Shown: positions 45,009 through 56,150 of the stretch, piece after piece
How positions within the stretch are numbered: the first letter of the stretch is position 1
Layout: the number at the start of each line of letters is the position of its first letter
Origin: Thinopyrum elongatum
Taxonomy: Eukaryota; Streptophyta; Magnoliopsida; Poales; Poaceae
Direction: 5' to 3'
Length of the DNA stretch: 64,000 nucleotides
NCBI GenBank assembly: GCA_011799875.1
Contig: CM022301.1
Coordinates: 11,985,570 to 12,049,569 of the forward strand
The notes under the pieces: generated by a model
What the model was told of the DNA's origin: nothing
The model's database searches: none
What the model saw: only the letters and a program-made list of their open reading frames with translations
Translations under genes and position numbers: made by a program

Positions 45009-48000
45009 TGTAACACCCCGTGTCATTAGCCACAGTAATCACTTTTGATAATGACAAGTCAGCATGATTAACAGTGCATGATCATCATTAGCATCATATT
45101 GCATTTCAACTCCTAACTCAAATTCAGATTTAAATGAAAGTGGAAAATAAAAGTTGTTCAACATAGAAACTAAAATGTTCCATAAATAGCAAATATTGCA
45201 GAGGCTATTCTAAAATTGTAACCAATAATTAATAAATTAATTAGGTGGCTCTAACATTACCAAAACAGCAAGGTTTAATACATTTTATTTATTATAAAAA
45301 TTGGTGTGAGATCCAATTGACTCCAAACCAATTTTTGACAGTGGTAGAGGATGCCTAGTAATTATTGGAGCAAATGCCATGTTTTACAAAAATCATATTG
45401 TGGCCTAACTAATTACAAAACAGGAGATAGGAATAAATAAAAGAAAAAGATAAAAGAAAACAAAAGAAAAGAAAAAAGAAAAAGGAAAACCCCCTGGCCC
45501 AACTGGGCCATAGCCCAGCCGGCCGGCCCATTTCCCCCCTGGCCTATACCCTCCCCAGGCCGAAACCCTAAACCCCCACCGCCACCCATTCCCCCCCTCG
45601 CCCCCCCCCCCCCCCGCCCCCCCCCCCCCCCGGATCCATTTCTGGATCGGGCCGAACCCCGCGCTCGCCGCTTGCCCGCGCGCACGCGCTACCGCACCGT
45701 CGCCGCGCCTCGCCAAGCCCCTACCGCTGCCGTCGTCGGCCGCCTGGGCCGCTCGCCCGGGCTCCGGGTTCGCCCGACGGGGCGCCGCGCCCGCGCCCGT
45801 GCCCGCTAGCCTCCTAGGCCACTGCCCAGTGGGGCCCGAGCCCCTGTGCCACTGCCGCTGGGCCCCCACCCCCCCTGTGCCAATGACATGTGGGGCCCAG
45901 CCCCAGAACGATTAATAAAAATAAATAAATAAAAATAAAATGAACTATTAAAATTAATAATTAATTAATTAATTAGTGAATTAATTAAGTTAATTAACTC
46001 TGATTAGGTTAATCTAATTAATTAGTTAGTTTAATTAAACAGTAATTAATTAGCTAATCCCTAATTAACTAAACAGTCAATGACAGGTGGGACCCACGTG
46101 TCAGGATGACTGCTGACGTCATGATGACGTCAGCATACACTGTTTCGGATAATGTTGATTTAAATAAATAATTAAATTTCAGAAATTAATAAAAACTTTA
46201 GAAAATCATATTAAATAATCCGTAACGCCGATGAAAATAATTTATATATGAAACTTGCTCAGAATTTCGATACGAACCCGAATACGTCCTCCGTATTCCT
46301 GTCAGACGCCCGTAGCTATATGAACGTTGAACTTTTAGACCGATTTCGATAAATGAATAGTGCCCAACGTTGATTAAATAAATCCGGATAAATTCCTAAA
46401 TTAACTAAATCATTTAGTTAGGCAGTAGAACACCCCGGCATATCATTTAGGCATGTCATACATATTGTTTGCATTATTGCCGTGAATTTATTGTTTCTCT
46501 CCCCCTCATTCTCTCTCTCGATAGACGCCGAGACCGACGACGCTGCACCTGGGTACGACTACACTACCGACGAGCAGCCCGTTGACGACCTCTCTCTCTT
46601 GCCAGAGCAACCAGGCAAGCCCCCCCCCCCCCTTGAGCATCCAGATATCGCCCATTCCATTTCTCCTGCTTGCATTAGATTTTGCTACTGTTAATGTATG
46701 TTCCTATTCTGATGCATAGCCTGTTTTCGTAACCTGTTCATTGTTACCTTACCTGCCTATGATAAACTGTTTAGTATAGGTTGGTAGTGAACCATCAGTG
46801 ACCCCACCACCTTACCTTTGTTGCCCCTGCTTGATCATCGACGACTCGATCAACGTGATCGTCGACCAGAGACCGACACCTCACTTCACACCCCCCTTAG
46901 TTGTACGACTCTGCGTAGTAACTATCAAGTGCTGAGGGTGATACCTCGTGATGCACTCCTGATGAATACTCTGCAGCGTAGCTGTTCGGTCGTGGTCATC
47001 GAGGGTGATTCCTACTTCTCCACTTCCGATACGACTCTGTCGTGCAACCCCTCAGTGTGAACCTCGAGGGTGATACCTCATACGTTCACCCTGATGTTTT
47101 CATCGAGTGGAATCCGCCGAGGGTGAATCCTCGGGTTTCCCCTTTGATGATATGACCACACGGTTACTTGACCTTTGTTACAGGAGGGTCCACCCTGGTG
47201 GGTACCCGTTGGGGATCTATGTGGTCGAGTGTGCCGGAAGGGCACTCGAGTGTGATATTGTGGCGGAGCTTCAGAAACGCTGACTGTCTCCGTGTGATAC
47301 TAAATGAGCCTATTGGATTTGGGTGTGTGATCTGAGTGGGTCAACGTGCCCTATACGCACTACCACCACGCGGGATTATGGTTATGGGGCCCTCTACGTC
47401 GTACGTTTCTCCCGAAAGCTCATTAGACGTCATGATTCACCGTGCGGGCTGATCGCCGGGATTGGGCTGGATACTTCACTGACGAGTTCAGTGTCGCACC
47501 TGCACCCCGGCCAGCCACGCAACGCGCAGGGTGCCCAGGGCGATGGCCCAAGACCTCTGGGTGCATAGGTTAGTCCGGCGTGCTGACCTCTCTGCTGAGC
47601 CTAGGTAGGGCGCTGCTTCGTGTTGATCTTCCGAGGACGGGCATTACCCAGCAAGTATGTCCGGCCAGAGTTGATCGAGCGTGTTGAGTAACAGTAGTGC
47701 ACCCCTGCAGGGATGAATGATCTATCGATAGCTGGTCCTACGGTAAAGGACGCTCAGTTTGTGTATCCCGATCTACTACTTGAACTAGATACTTGTTACT
47801 TAATTAAAGCTTCGGGATCGCTTTCTCGCTGGGAGTCGAGGAAGGATCTCTAGGCTTGCTTCAACATGTTTGCTAAATAAAATGCTACTCTACTCTCTTC
47901 TACTGCTGCAAGGTGATGACTTCGTGAAGATGCTAGTCTTCGATAGGACTAGGCCTTCTCTCTATTCTGGCATTTCTGCAGCCCAGTCCACATATACAGC

Positions 48001-48497
48001 CTTTCTCCATTGATAATGTTGCATATGTAGTATAGATCCTTGCTTGCTGAGTACTTCGGATGAGTACTCACAGTTGCTTTGTACTTCTTTTTCCCCATAC
48101 CCCACCTTGATGATACACCAGACGATGGAGTCCAGGAGCCAGATGCCACCACAGGAGCTTACTATCAGGAGGGTCCAGAGGGCACTTACTACTGGATCGA
48201 GCCAGCCGACCAGGAGTAGGATCGGAGGCTCCCAGGCAGGAGGCCAACGCCTTTCGATCTAGTGTCGTTGTTTGTGCTAGCCTTCTTAAGGCAAAACTTG
48301 TCTAATTATGTCTGTACTCAGATAATATTTGTATGACTGACTTATGTTTTCGGATCTTCAGATCCCTGGTCTGTAATATTGTAGATCTCCGTTTATTTGT
48401 GTTAGAGTTGTGTTGTGATATCTTCCCGTGAGTCCCTGTACTTGATCGTGCATGTTTGCGTGTATGATTAGTGCACGATTGAGTCGGGGGCGCCACA
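45009..48497 (+). repeat. 3' LTR of element C
   Basis: 3489 bp, uninterrupted; it serves as the reference for the split 5' LTR. It contains long poly-C runs at 45601-45630, longer than in the 5' copy, and the GAGGGTGAT.CCTC series at 46932-47130. Frames such as 45405-45869 reappear in shifted form in the other LTR and are not genes. Confidence 0.95.
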
Positions 48498-49006
48498 ATC
48501 TTCATCATCCTGGCAGCCACCATGATGAGGAGGGAGTAGTCCACCCTCGGGGCTGAGGGTTTGTACCAGTAGCTATGTGTGTAATCTCTCTCTCTCTCTC
48601 TCGTGTTCTTGAGATGTCACGATCTTGATGTATCGTGGGCTTTGTTAATATAGTTGGATCATATGGTGTTTTCCCCTCTCTATCTTGTTGTGAATTGAGT
48701 TTTCCCTTTGAGATTTCGTTCTTATCGGATTGAATACTTTTATGGATTTGAGAACACTTTATGTATGTGTTGCTATGAATACGCGTGGTGACAATGGGGT
48801 ATCATATTGATTCACTTGATATATGTTTTGGCACTCACCTCGCGAATTCCCGAGGTGACATTGGGGTAATCTATGCATAGGGGTTGATGCACGTTCTTGT
48901 CTTTGTTTCTCCGGTAGAAATCTTGGGGCACTCTTTGAGGTTCTTTGTGTTGGATTGAGTATTATGAATCTGAAATTATTTGGTGTTATCTTAGTACGAA
49001 CTCTTG
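48498..49006 (+). repeat. 3' LTR of element B, second part, truncated
   Basis: Resumes at ATCTT and matches 25864-26376, then stops inside the first minisatellite unit at AACTCTTG; the next bases belong to a LINE. The remaining ~650 bp of the LTR and the right flank are missing. Confidence 0.93.
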
Positions 49007-49706
49007 GCAGGTTGGATATTGCACAGCGGTGGCACAACAACGGGAGTAGATCGATCTAGCGGTTTGCACGGCTTCTAGTGCTTCTCTGCCCCCGCCCTAT
49101 GCTGCTTTATGTAGGTGAGTTTCTCCAGTTCCTTGCGGGAGGGGTAAGGAACCCTAAGCCATCCAGGTGTCATGAGTTTCCCGGACTTCTCCTGGTTCCC
49201 AACTTTAGAATGGACACTGTAGGATCTCTACGACAAGGGATGTGGGGGGGGGAGGGACAAGGCCACGACGATTCCATCGTACCACGAGGGAAGATACATT
49301 GTTCGGGCGACCATTCCAACGACGGAGGTGCTCTAGAGATGCTGGGCTCAAACCGCGTGGATCGGATTGGTACTTGCGAGGGATGTAGGATGGCTGGGAA
49401 CGGCGGTGGCGACCAGAGATCAAGCAAAACATCATTCCAAGAACAATAACATATTTCTGTATTGAACATGTTGCCTCAAACCCTTTATGCAGGAAGGAGC
49501 CTTGAAGAGATGATAGGGCATTCACTCACTATGACCTCGCCAGCTGCTATTCCTCATGTATCTGAGATCATACATAGCCTTTCTTTGAGTCTAACCACCC
49601 TCTGAGATACTTTTTTCACATGACATTAGCAAGGTGGTTCTAGTGCTCTTGTCTTTTTTTAGCAAAACAGAACAAGGGGCACTAAATTACATGTACACAA
49701 GTTATT
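49007..49706 (-). mobile_element. LINE 5' end fragment, second copy (head-to-tail)
   Basis: Read on the minus strand it begins AATAACTTGTGTACATG (49706) and runs through the same 5' leader as the neighbouring LINE (A'-block 53090-53567 and B'-block 59972-60115). It ends after the ORF1 start (MLCHRCAISNLP) where it meets the LTR of B. Both copies start at the same base, which suggests a true LINE 5' end. It preserves the site (49556/49557) into which the Helitron inserted in the other copy. Confidence 0.75.
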
Positions 49707-51898
49707 GGGAGTTGAAATTCCGTCCATCATGTTTTGGTCATCACATACTGATATTGGGAGTTTAAAAACACCCACTATATATGTTGGAGTCGCTTGTGCA
49801 ACAACTTTAATCATAGTTTCCTTACCAACTAGTGACAGAGAATCTCCCCACGCAATGATCCTCTTCAGCAGCCTAGACTGCAAGTTCACATACGTCCATT
49901 CGGGGTAGGCAGCCCCAAATGTTTTTCCTCAAAAGTGACCAGATTGGCTTACAACACTGCATGGATTGTCTCCTCATTGTGTATTGTACATGAATTACCA
50001 AATAGTGCGCTGCACTTGTCTGAATTAATACACTGTCATGTTGCTTTTTCATCCGTGTTAAGCACCTCATGCACCTTCCTAGCTTGTTCCTCTTTTGCCT
50101 TAAAGAACAAAAGAGTGTCGTCTGCAAACAGCAAATCGAAGATGGCGAAAAACTTTTAGAAGTGTGTAGTCACCCCTATCCTCTCCATCATTCAATAATG
50201 TCAAAACCCGTCAGACACAAAAAGGAACAAAAATAGGGAAAGCGGATCACCTTGGTGAAGCCCATGCGACGATGCGAACGAATCCAAGAAGGTCCCATTA
50301 AATTTAACTATGTAGTGCACCCAGCAGCGAGCAAAACCCAACTTTTGCATCATTCGCTCCAAGAAGATCCAGTCTATCCTGTCATAAGCTTTAGGCAAAT
50401 CCAATTTATAGGCACACAGACTTTTCTCAGAGTCTTTTTCCTGCTGAATATAATGGATGCACTCAAAGGCAACTAACGCATTATCAGTGATCATCCGTCC
50501 AGGAATGAAAGCACTCTGAGCAGGCGAAATGATATCATCCAAAATAGGCCTCAATCGACTAACCAAACATTTTGCTACTACCTTGTATATGACGTTGCAT
50601 AAACTGATAGGTCTGAACTTTGTGAGCTTCTCTCGGTTGTCCACCTTAGGGATGAGAACAATGAAGGTGTTGTTCACCCCTTCCGGCATGATCCTTGTAT
50701 GGAAAAATTCCTTCACTCCTCGGGTCACATGTTCTCTCATGACCGTCCAGTTCCTCTGGAAGAAGCTGGCGCCAGGAACCCATCTGGCCCTGGAGCTTTA
50801 AGTGGACCTATCTGGAACAAAGCATCAGCTATCTCCTTATCAGTGAACTCTACACACAGCTGATCATTCATATTGTTAGTAACATATGCATTGATCAAAT
50901 CAATAACTGGTTCAACACAAAGGGAGGCATCGAAAAATATGACGTTGCCATAGCAGCCCTGGACTCATTGACCTTGTGGATCACGCCTGTATCATCCACC
51001 AAAGCCTTGATTTGCTTTTTTCCGTGCCCTCTAGACCGCCTTCCGGTGAAAAAACATGCGTTATGGTCCTCTTCATGCAGCCATGCAAAGCAAGACCACT
51101 GCATCCACAACATTTCCTCACAATACAAAAGTTCATTCATACGATCATTTGCCTCCCTTATTTCTTTCTGATCCATTTGTAGACACAAGTTCCTCAAGGC
51201 AAGAACGAGACTTATTGATCTCTTTAATCATATTACCAAAAAAACTGCGGCAAGCTTTTTCATCATACTATTAGGGTCGGCCGCAACGTCGCCCAGGTGA
51301 AGCATAGATCCCAACTCCGTCCACGTATTCATGATGACCTCAGGGAGCGCCGGGTCTCTCTCCCACATCACCTTGTATTGGCGACCTCTCCTGCCAGTCA
51401 CCGGAGGGGGCTCGTCCATCATGAACTTGAGCATGATGGCAAGGTACAGTGGTCCGACCTAGGCGCTACAAGGTGTTCCACCTTGACGTCCGAGAAGGTG
51501 TCCCACCAGGCGTTGTTAGCCATGGCATGGTCTAGCCGAACCTTGAAGTTAGCCCTTCCACTTTGACAGTTATCATATGTATAGGGAAGACCTACAAAAC
51601 CGAGATCACCAAGGCCACAGACTTCCGGAACATCACAAAAATCAATCATTTGACCTGCGAACCGAGGTGTTTCGGAGAAGTGTTCGAAGCTCCACATAGC
51701 CTCATTGAAGTCTCCAACCACAGCCCACGGCATGTCGGCCTGCTGGTGAAGATGGCGATGGAGGGACCACATGTGATGATGGTCCTCCGTCCGGGGCTCG
51801 CCGTAGACGCAGGTAAGCCTCCAAGGTGGCTCACCCACTGCAACAGTCACATACGCATTAATATATCTTTCATTTGTAGTTTTTACATTAAGACTCAA
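49707..51898 (-). pseudogene. LINE ORF2: AP endonuclease and reverse transcriptase, broken
   Basis: 51419-51898 encodes the endonuclease part (WAVVGDFNEAMW, RLDHAMANNAWWDTF, RSDHCTL). 50895-51197 encodes the linker (ACFFTGRRSRGHGKKQIKAL). 50201-50740 encodes reverse transcriptase (IPKVDNREKLTKFRPISLCN, SAFIPGRMITDN, KLDLPKAYDRIDW, GLHQGDPLS). The catalytic FADDTLLFF is read near 50118-50145 in a shifted frame, and 49707-49889 carries the downstream KVVAQATPTYIVGVFKLP. Several frameshifts and stops separate the pieces. The family is the plant L1 clade. Confidence 0.85.
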
Positions 51899-52572
51899 CG
51901 ACTCATGTCAATACAAAGCAAGACCGGCACTAAGACCAACACTAAGTCAACACTATCAAAACCACTTAAACCTAATCAAGCACAATACCTTCCAATTTTA
52001 TTCTTAGACTCACGAGATCACGAACTGTCCACGGCTTACTATATGCATTGCTCCTGGCGGGGCTCTGGGCCGGCTACCTCCGGAGTGTTGGTCCTCTCCC
52101 GCATATCCTGGTCATGGATTTCCCCTCCTCCCTCGGACTAGTATCCCTCCTGAAGCCCCTCCGTCTTGCACTTTTTTGGTGTACCTGGAAGCAAGGGGTC
52201 AGCCAAAGTGGCTGTGTTAGAACTTAAGAATTACACCACCAAATCTTGGTTGTCGTCCGCCATCCCGGAGCCTATCACATGGTCATCGCCCGTCATGCGT
52301 TTGCCCAGAGTTGAGAGGTCATCAGATAGGTCCGCGTCCGTCATCTTTGCGCCATACGACAGATTCCGCAACCGTTGAATAATATCGGAGCTCCTTGGTT
52401 GAGATTGGGCCGTGTTCTGGGCATTCTTGCTACTAGTCTGACTAGCACACACATTGCGCTATGCTTTCACAACGGGGTCACTTCTCCACTTCATAGGAAC
52501 GTCTACGTGAGTGCTCCAAAAAAAATTTCATACCATCATAAGCTTCAATGATTAGAGGATCACATGTTCATA

Positions 52573-53129
52573 CTACCACGGCCCTCCCTTCAAAACTCGT
52601 ACCATATCAGCTTCGCAACCAAAGTGAACAAGGTACTTGTTGTGCCCTATATAGGTGTAATCCAGGTCCTCCTTCAACTGCCATCCAGCTTCTATGTTCT
52701 CACACAGAGTTCTCGGTGTTGGCCTTTCCAGGAAATAAACGAGCATGATAACAGTCCATGAATGCACCTTATTCTGGAGAACACGACCTTCCTCCAAGTC
52801 AACTTCAGCAATACATCCTCACCTTCCATGAAACCTTCGGGGCCATTTACTTCCGATCTTCCCTCCTCTTGGGGCGGCGACGGCAGAGCTGGCGCGCCCA
52901 TCTTTTTCTCTTGTTCCCACGCGACGAGCGTGTGCACCCACGGGTTCCTCACCTCAAGGGCCTCAACATCCCCATCAGAAGGCTCAGGTGGGCAGCATCC
53001 ACAAAGGGAGCCCAGTAATCGCCCCCACAGACCTTCGGTTCTGCCTCGGTCCCGGTCGGCTCGCACCCATAGACTGCGCAAATGTTGACATCTTGGCGGG
53101 TTGGATATTGCACAGCGGCGGCACAACAA
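52573..53129 (-). pseudogene. LINE ORF1 (gag-like, DUF4283-type), broken
   Basis: Starts MLCRRCAISNPPRCQHLRSL. The second frame contains TVIMLVYFLERPTPRTLCEN and ends in a FGCEADMVRVLKGGPW segment, the typical end of the plant LINE ORF1 domain before the zinc knuckle. A frameshift near 52700-52800 joins the two parts. Downstream zinc-knuckle text is not recognisable. Confidence 0.6.
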
Positions 53130-53567
53130 CGAGAGTGGATCGATCTAGCAGTTTGTACAGTTTCTGGTGCTTCTCTGCCCCCGCCCTATGCTGCTTTATG
53201 TAGGCGAGTTTCTCCGGTTCCTTGCGGGAGGGGTAAGGAACCCTAAGCCATCCGGGTGTCGTGAGTTTCCCAGACTTCTACTGGTTCATCGTATCACGAG
53301 GGCAGATACATTGTTCGGGCGACCATTCCAACAACGGAGGTGTTCTAGAGATGCTGGGCTCAAACTGCGTGGATCGGATTGGTACTCGCAAGGGATGCAG
53401 GATGGCCGGGAACAGCGGTGGCAACCAGAGATCAAGCAAAACATCATTCCAAGAACAATAACATATTTCCGTATTAACATGTGACCTCAAACCCTTTATG
53501 CAGGAAGGAGCCTTGAAGAGATGATAGGGCATTCACTCACTATGACCTCGCCAGCTGCTATTCCTCA

Positions 53568-53591
53568 CTAGATGACCCGTTGCGCAAAGGG
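53568..53591 (-). other. Helitron 3' terminus with hairpin
   Basis: Minus strand: CCCTTTGCGCAACGGG (one mismatch pair in the stem) followed by TCATCTAG. Hairpin plus CTAG is the standard rolling-circle termination signal. Confidence 0.8.
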
Positions 53592-53959
53592 CGAGAGCAA
53601 GCCAAGTATTTAAAGAGTACACATAAAAATATTTAGAGACAGATTGAAACATATGGAAATAAAAAATTATTGCTGGCAATGTCATGATTTTCTCTAACCA
53701 GTGTAAACATATATAAATAGTCTTCTGAAAATATTAGTAGAAGGGCAGTTGATTACATATATAGAACAAGTGATCACAAACTTGTTTTGACCACAGAGAC
53801 AGTAATGAGGTCTAAAGTGTACATGCAGTATCATACACAAATGGAAATCTAAAGGCTATACATATCTTGCTCAGAGCAACGCCAAAAGGGCAAAGATACT
53901 GGATCGATTGATACGAAACAAAAGGTGGCTGCTGTTGGTTAGGACATATAGACTGAAGG

Positions 53960-54120
53960 TCACCAGAAACTATCTTGTGTGGTCTTCAGGCGCTGCTCTG
54001 ACTTCATGCCAATATAGCGTAACCTCTGCGTCAATTCTTCAATGCTTGGATTAGCTACTACTTTAGTTCTTTTGATAAAACAGTTTTTACACCAGTAGCA
54101 ACACCCTTAAGATTAGCAAG
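53960..54120 (-). pseudogene. Captured exon 1-type fragment in Helitron (unknown gene)
   Basis: Minus strand frame KLANLKGVATGVKTVLSK, then a one-base deletion in an A-run near 54072, then VVANPSIEELTQRLRYIGMK and SEQRLKTTQDSFW with TGA at 53960-53962. Balanced amino-acid use and a plausible helix suggest a real exon and not chance. I do not recognise the gene. Confidence 0.45.
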
Positions 54121-54334
54121 TTTCCAGCAAAAGGATCACATGAGAATCACATATCTGTATCCTATATGAAGAGAAACATAAACCCAACAAGATGATATAA
54201 AGAAACAGAGGTATCAAAACTGTAATTGCTATAAGAACAGAAGCTTGATTGCACAGGGTTTCTTATTACTGTTTTGTTTTATGATTCATGCATGTATTTC
54301 GAGTCTGGATTGGTAGCTAACAGGGTATTATGCT

Positions 54335-54451
54335 TCATTGCCTAGAGAGGTCGTACCTCTTAAGCCTAGGTGGCTGAGCAAGGCTAATTTCCATGGTGTT
54401 AGTAAGTGCAGTGGCAGGAGCATTAGCAGCAATGCCGGTCAGTTCAGATCC
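54335..54451 (-). pseudogene. Captured terminal exon candidate in Helitron (unknown gene)
   Basis: Preceded by the acceptor GACTCTGTCACAG, open for 38 codons (SELTGIAANAPATALTNTME ... RLKRYDLSRQ) to the stop at 54335-54337. Upstream the text includes a tandem 21-bp duplication (AAGCTAATCATTGGGAACCA at about 54466 and 54487) and a hydrophobic frame (SISIGFTVLFIFFSLAWF). That frame could be a membrane segment, but it overlaps the duplicated intron-like text. Confidence 0.35.
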
Positions 54452-54624
54452 CTGTGACAGAGTCAAGCTAATCATTGGGAACCATAAGCTAATCATTGGG
54501 AACCATGCAAGAGAAAAAAAAATAAAGAGGACGGTAAATCCGATAGAAATACTAACAGTTGTTGAAACAAAAGAACTTATGAAAGTTGGTGTGACCACCC
54601 GGTCATCATCCTTCTCCTGCCAAA

Positions 54625-54660
54625 CAAGATGACCCATTGCGCCGATGGCGCAAAGAGCGA
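54625..54660 (-). other. Second, internal Helitron 3'-end-like hairpin
   Basis: Minus strand: CTCTCGCTCTTTGCGCC, then a 3-nt loop and GGCGCAA completing a perfect 7-bp stem (54637-54653), then TGGGTCATCTTG and T. It aligns with the true end at 53568 (CTCTCGCCCTTTGCGCAACG...TCATCTAG). The final CTTG departs from CTRR by one base. Confidence 0.6.
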
Positions 54661-54889
54661 GAGTGAACCAGGCTTTCAGACCATGCAAGTTGGAATATTT
54701 AGAAACCGATCATAAAATCCTTAAAGCATAAGGAAAGATATATTTAGGTATTATGTTCATACATGATCCTATATATTACATTGATGGTAGGTTCATAGGC
54801 CAAAAGAAGACATGAGGCATATGACAATCATTTAGATCAGGTAGAGTCATTGTTGCGTGTGCCATCGATGTTGAAAATGACCTCATTGT

Positions 54890-55084
54890 CTAAGCAACTC
54901 TTCGTGGTGGGCTGTCCTTGGCAAAAGCAGACATGACTTCATATAATCTTCCAATCTTAGATGGATAGAATTGAACAGTTGCCCCGAGACCAATGGTCCT
55001 TGCGTTGAGTGTTAAGTAAACTACGTTTGGATGGCCAAGTTGTCGCATCATAGCATCCAAAAGCACTTTTTCCATCACGGCGGA
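54890..55084 (-). pseudogene. Captured terminal exon candidate in Helitron (unknown gene)
   Basis: Acceptor CTCTCTGTCATCAG, then an open frame SAVMEKVLLDAMMRQLGHPN, VVYLTLNARTIGLGATVQFY, PSKIGRLYEVMSAFAKDSPP and a stop at 54890-54892. No internal stop in 64 codons, protein-like composition. The gene is not recognised. Confidence 0.45.
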
Positions 55085-56078
55085 CTGATGACAGAGAGGA
55101 AGACAATGTAAGCAAGTGTTGAAAGCTTTACATCATATGATTCTACACGTGTCTATATATCTATAAATTTTTGTGACAAAAAGATTGTTGATAAACAATT
55201 GTAATTGTAAGTGCATGTGCGGTTCGCATGTACAATCTCCAACTCTTGTGGTTTAGACATGGTAGTAAATATGAAGAGACATGTGCATATACCAACGGAT
55301 GATAAAAAAATAACAATAATAGGGTTTTAAGCTTGCTTTTCGGTAGAGGATAAAGCGTGTACAATCTGTTAAGTACTGAGAAAATAGCACCTTTACATGT
55401 ATGTATGACTGCGTATCAATCGACTTTTAAGTTGTTGATTACGAAGCATATACGCATCAAGGACCGATAGCTTGACCAAAGAAGGAACTTCATTTGCATT
55501 TGCCAGATCAGGCTATAGAAGCAAAAACAAAGTACCATCAGGCTGATCTCTAATTTTCATTGAACTAACACAAGGGCATTTTACACTGCCCGCCACCACT
55601 ATTGTTGTCCATAAACAAATGTTTATATACTACTGTACTCAGGTTAACTTGAATCAGCCAGCATGAATCAGACATTTCTGAAATGGGCATTAACAGATCA
55701 ACATGGTATGCATCTACATGAGACGACCAATCTTTTCTTGTTAAGAATGACACAAATATTGATCTCTGTGACGGGCAATAACTATAATGCTACCTCTGCT
55801 TCAGAAGTAAAATTTCTCTATCTTTGACCATGTCTCTAAGGAACAACATTAGCTGGAAACGGAAATAATACTGTGATGTTGGTCAAGGTTTGCCTTGAAG
55901 TGGGTGAAGCAGTCTGATTCAGTGATGATCCACCAAAGGAAGTGACGTGCTGGTGCGATGCATATAGGGGAGGGAACGGATCTTGCGGGTGAGGGAGCAG
56001 ATCTTGCAATCGAAGTTGAGGTACATCAACGATGGACTGGAGGAGACAGGGTGAGTGGGAGATAATTTGGTACAACCG

Positions 56079-56108
56079 GGGGGGGGGGGGGGGTGGTGGG
56101 GGGGGGGT

Positions 56109-56147
<39 letters not shown>

Positions 56148-56150
56148 GGG
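56079..56150. repeat. Poly-G tract
   Basis: About 66 G with three T interruptions; the longest pure run is 38 G (56109-56146). Inside the Helitron. It can form G-quadruplexes and is prone to sequencing and assembly error. Confidence 0.9.

Larger units (their letters stand above)
31546..48497 (+). mobile_element. Complete Ty3/gypsy chromovirus 'C', inserted in the 3' LTR of B
   Basis: Flanked by ATCTT (31541-31545 and 48498-48502). LTRs begin TGTAACACCCCGTGTC and end GGGGGCGCCACA. The 5' LTR (31546-39130) is lengthened by a 4.1-kb solo LTR; the 3' LTR (45009-48497) is uninterrupted. Internal parts: a tRNA-Met type primer site, an extra upstream ORF, a gag-pol ORF with C-terminal chromodomain, and a polypurine tract. 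Without the nested solo LTR and its TSD the element is about 12.8 kb. Its two LTRs are very similar and gag-pol has only two nonsense codons, so it is the youngest autonomous-type element in the window after its own passenger. Confidence 0.95.
25387..49006 (+). mobile_element. Non-autonomous LTR retrotransposon 'B' (Athila-related, no gag or pol), 3' LTR split and truncated
   Basis: The 5' LTR 25387-27020 is followed by a perfect tRNA-Asp primer site, one orphan ORF, about 3 kb of non-coding DNA, a polypurine tract and the 3' LTR starting at 31064. The 3' LTR is interrupted at 31545/48498 by element C and then breaks off at 49006, about 650 bp short of its expected end. The left flank is CTCCT (25382-25386); the right target duplication is lost. 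Without element C the remaining length is about 6.7 kb. With no gag, protease or RT it must depend on other elements; Sabrina-type elements of Triticeae are the likely family, though the name is not certain. Confidence 0.9.

Noticed and set aside
45405..45869. 154-codon minus-strand frame, with a sister frame at 31946-32380
   Set aside because: Both are the same LTR region of element C; the frame changes with the length of poly-C runs, so it is not maintained as a gene.
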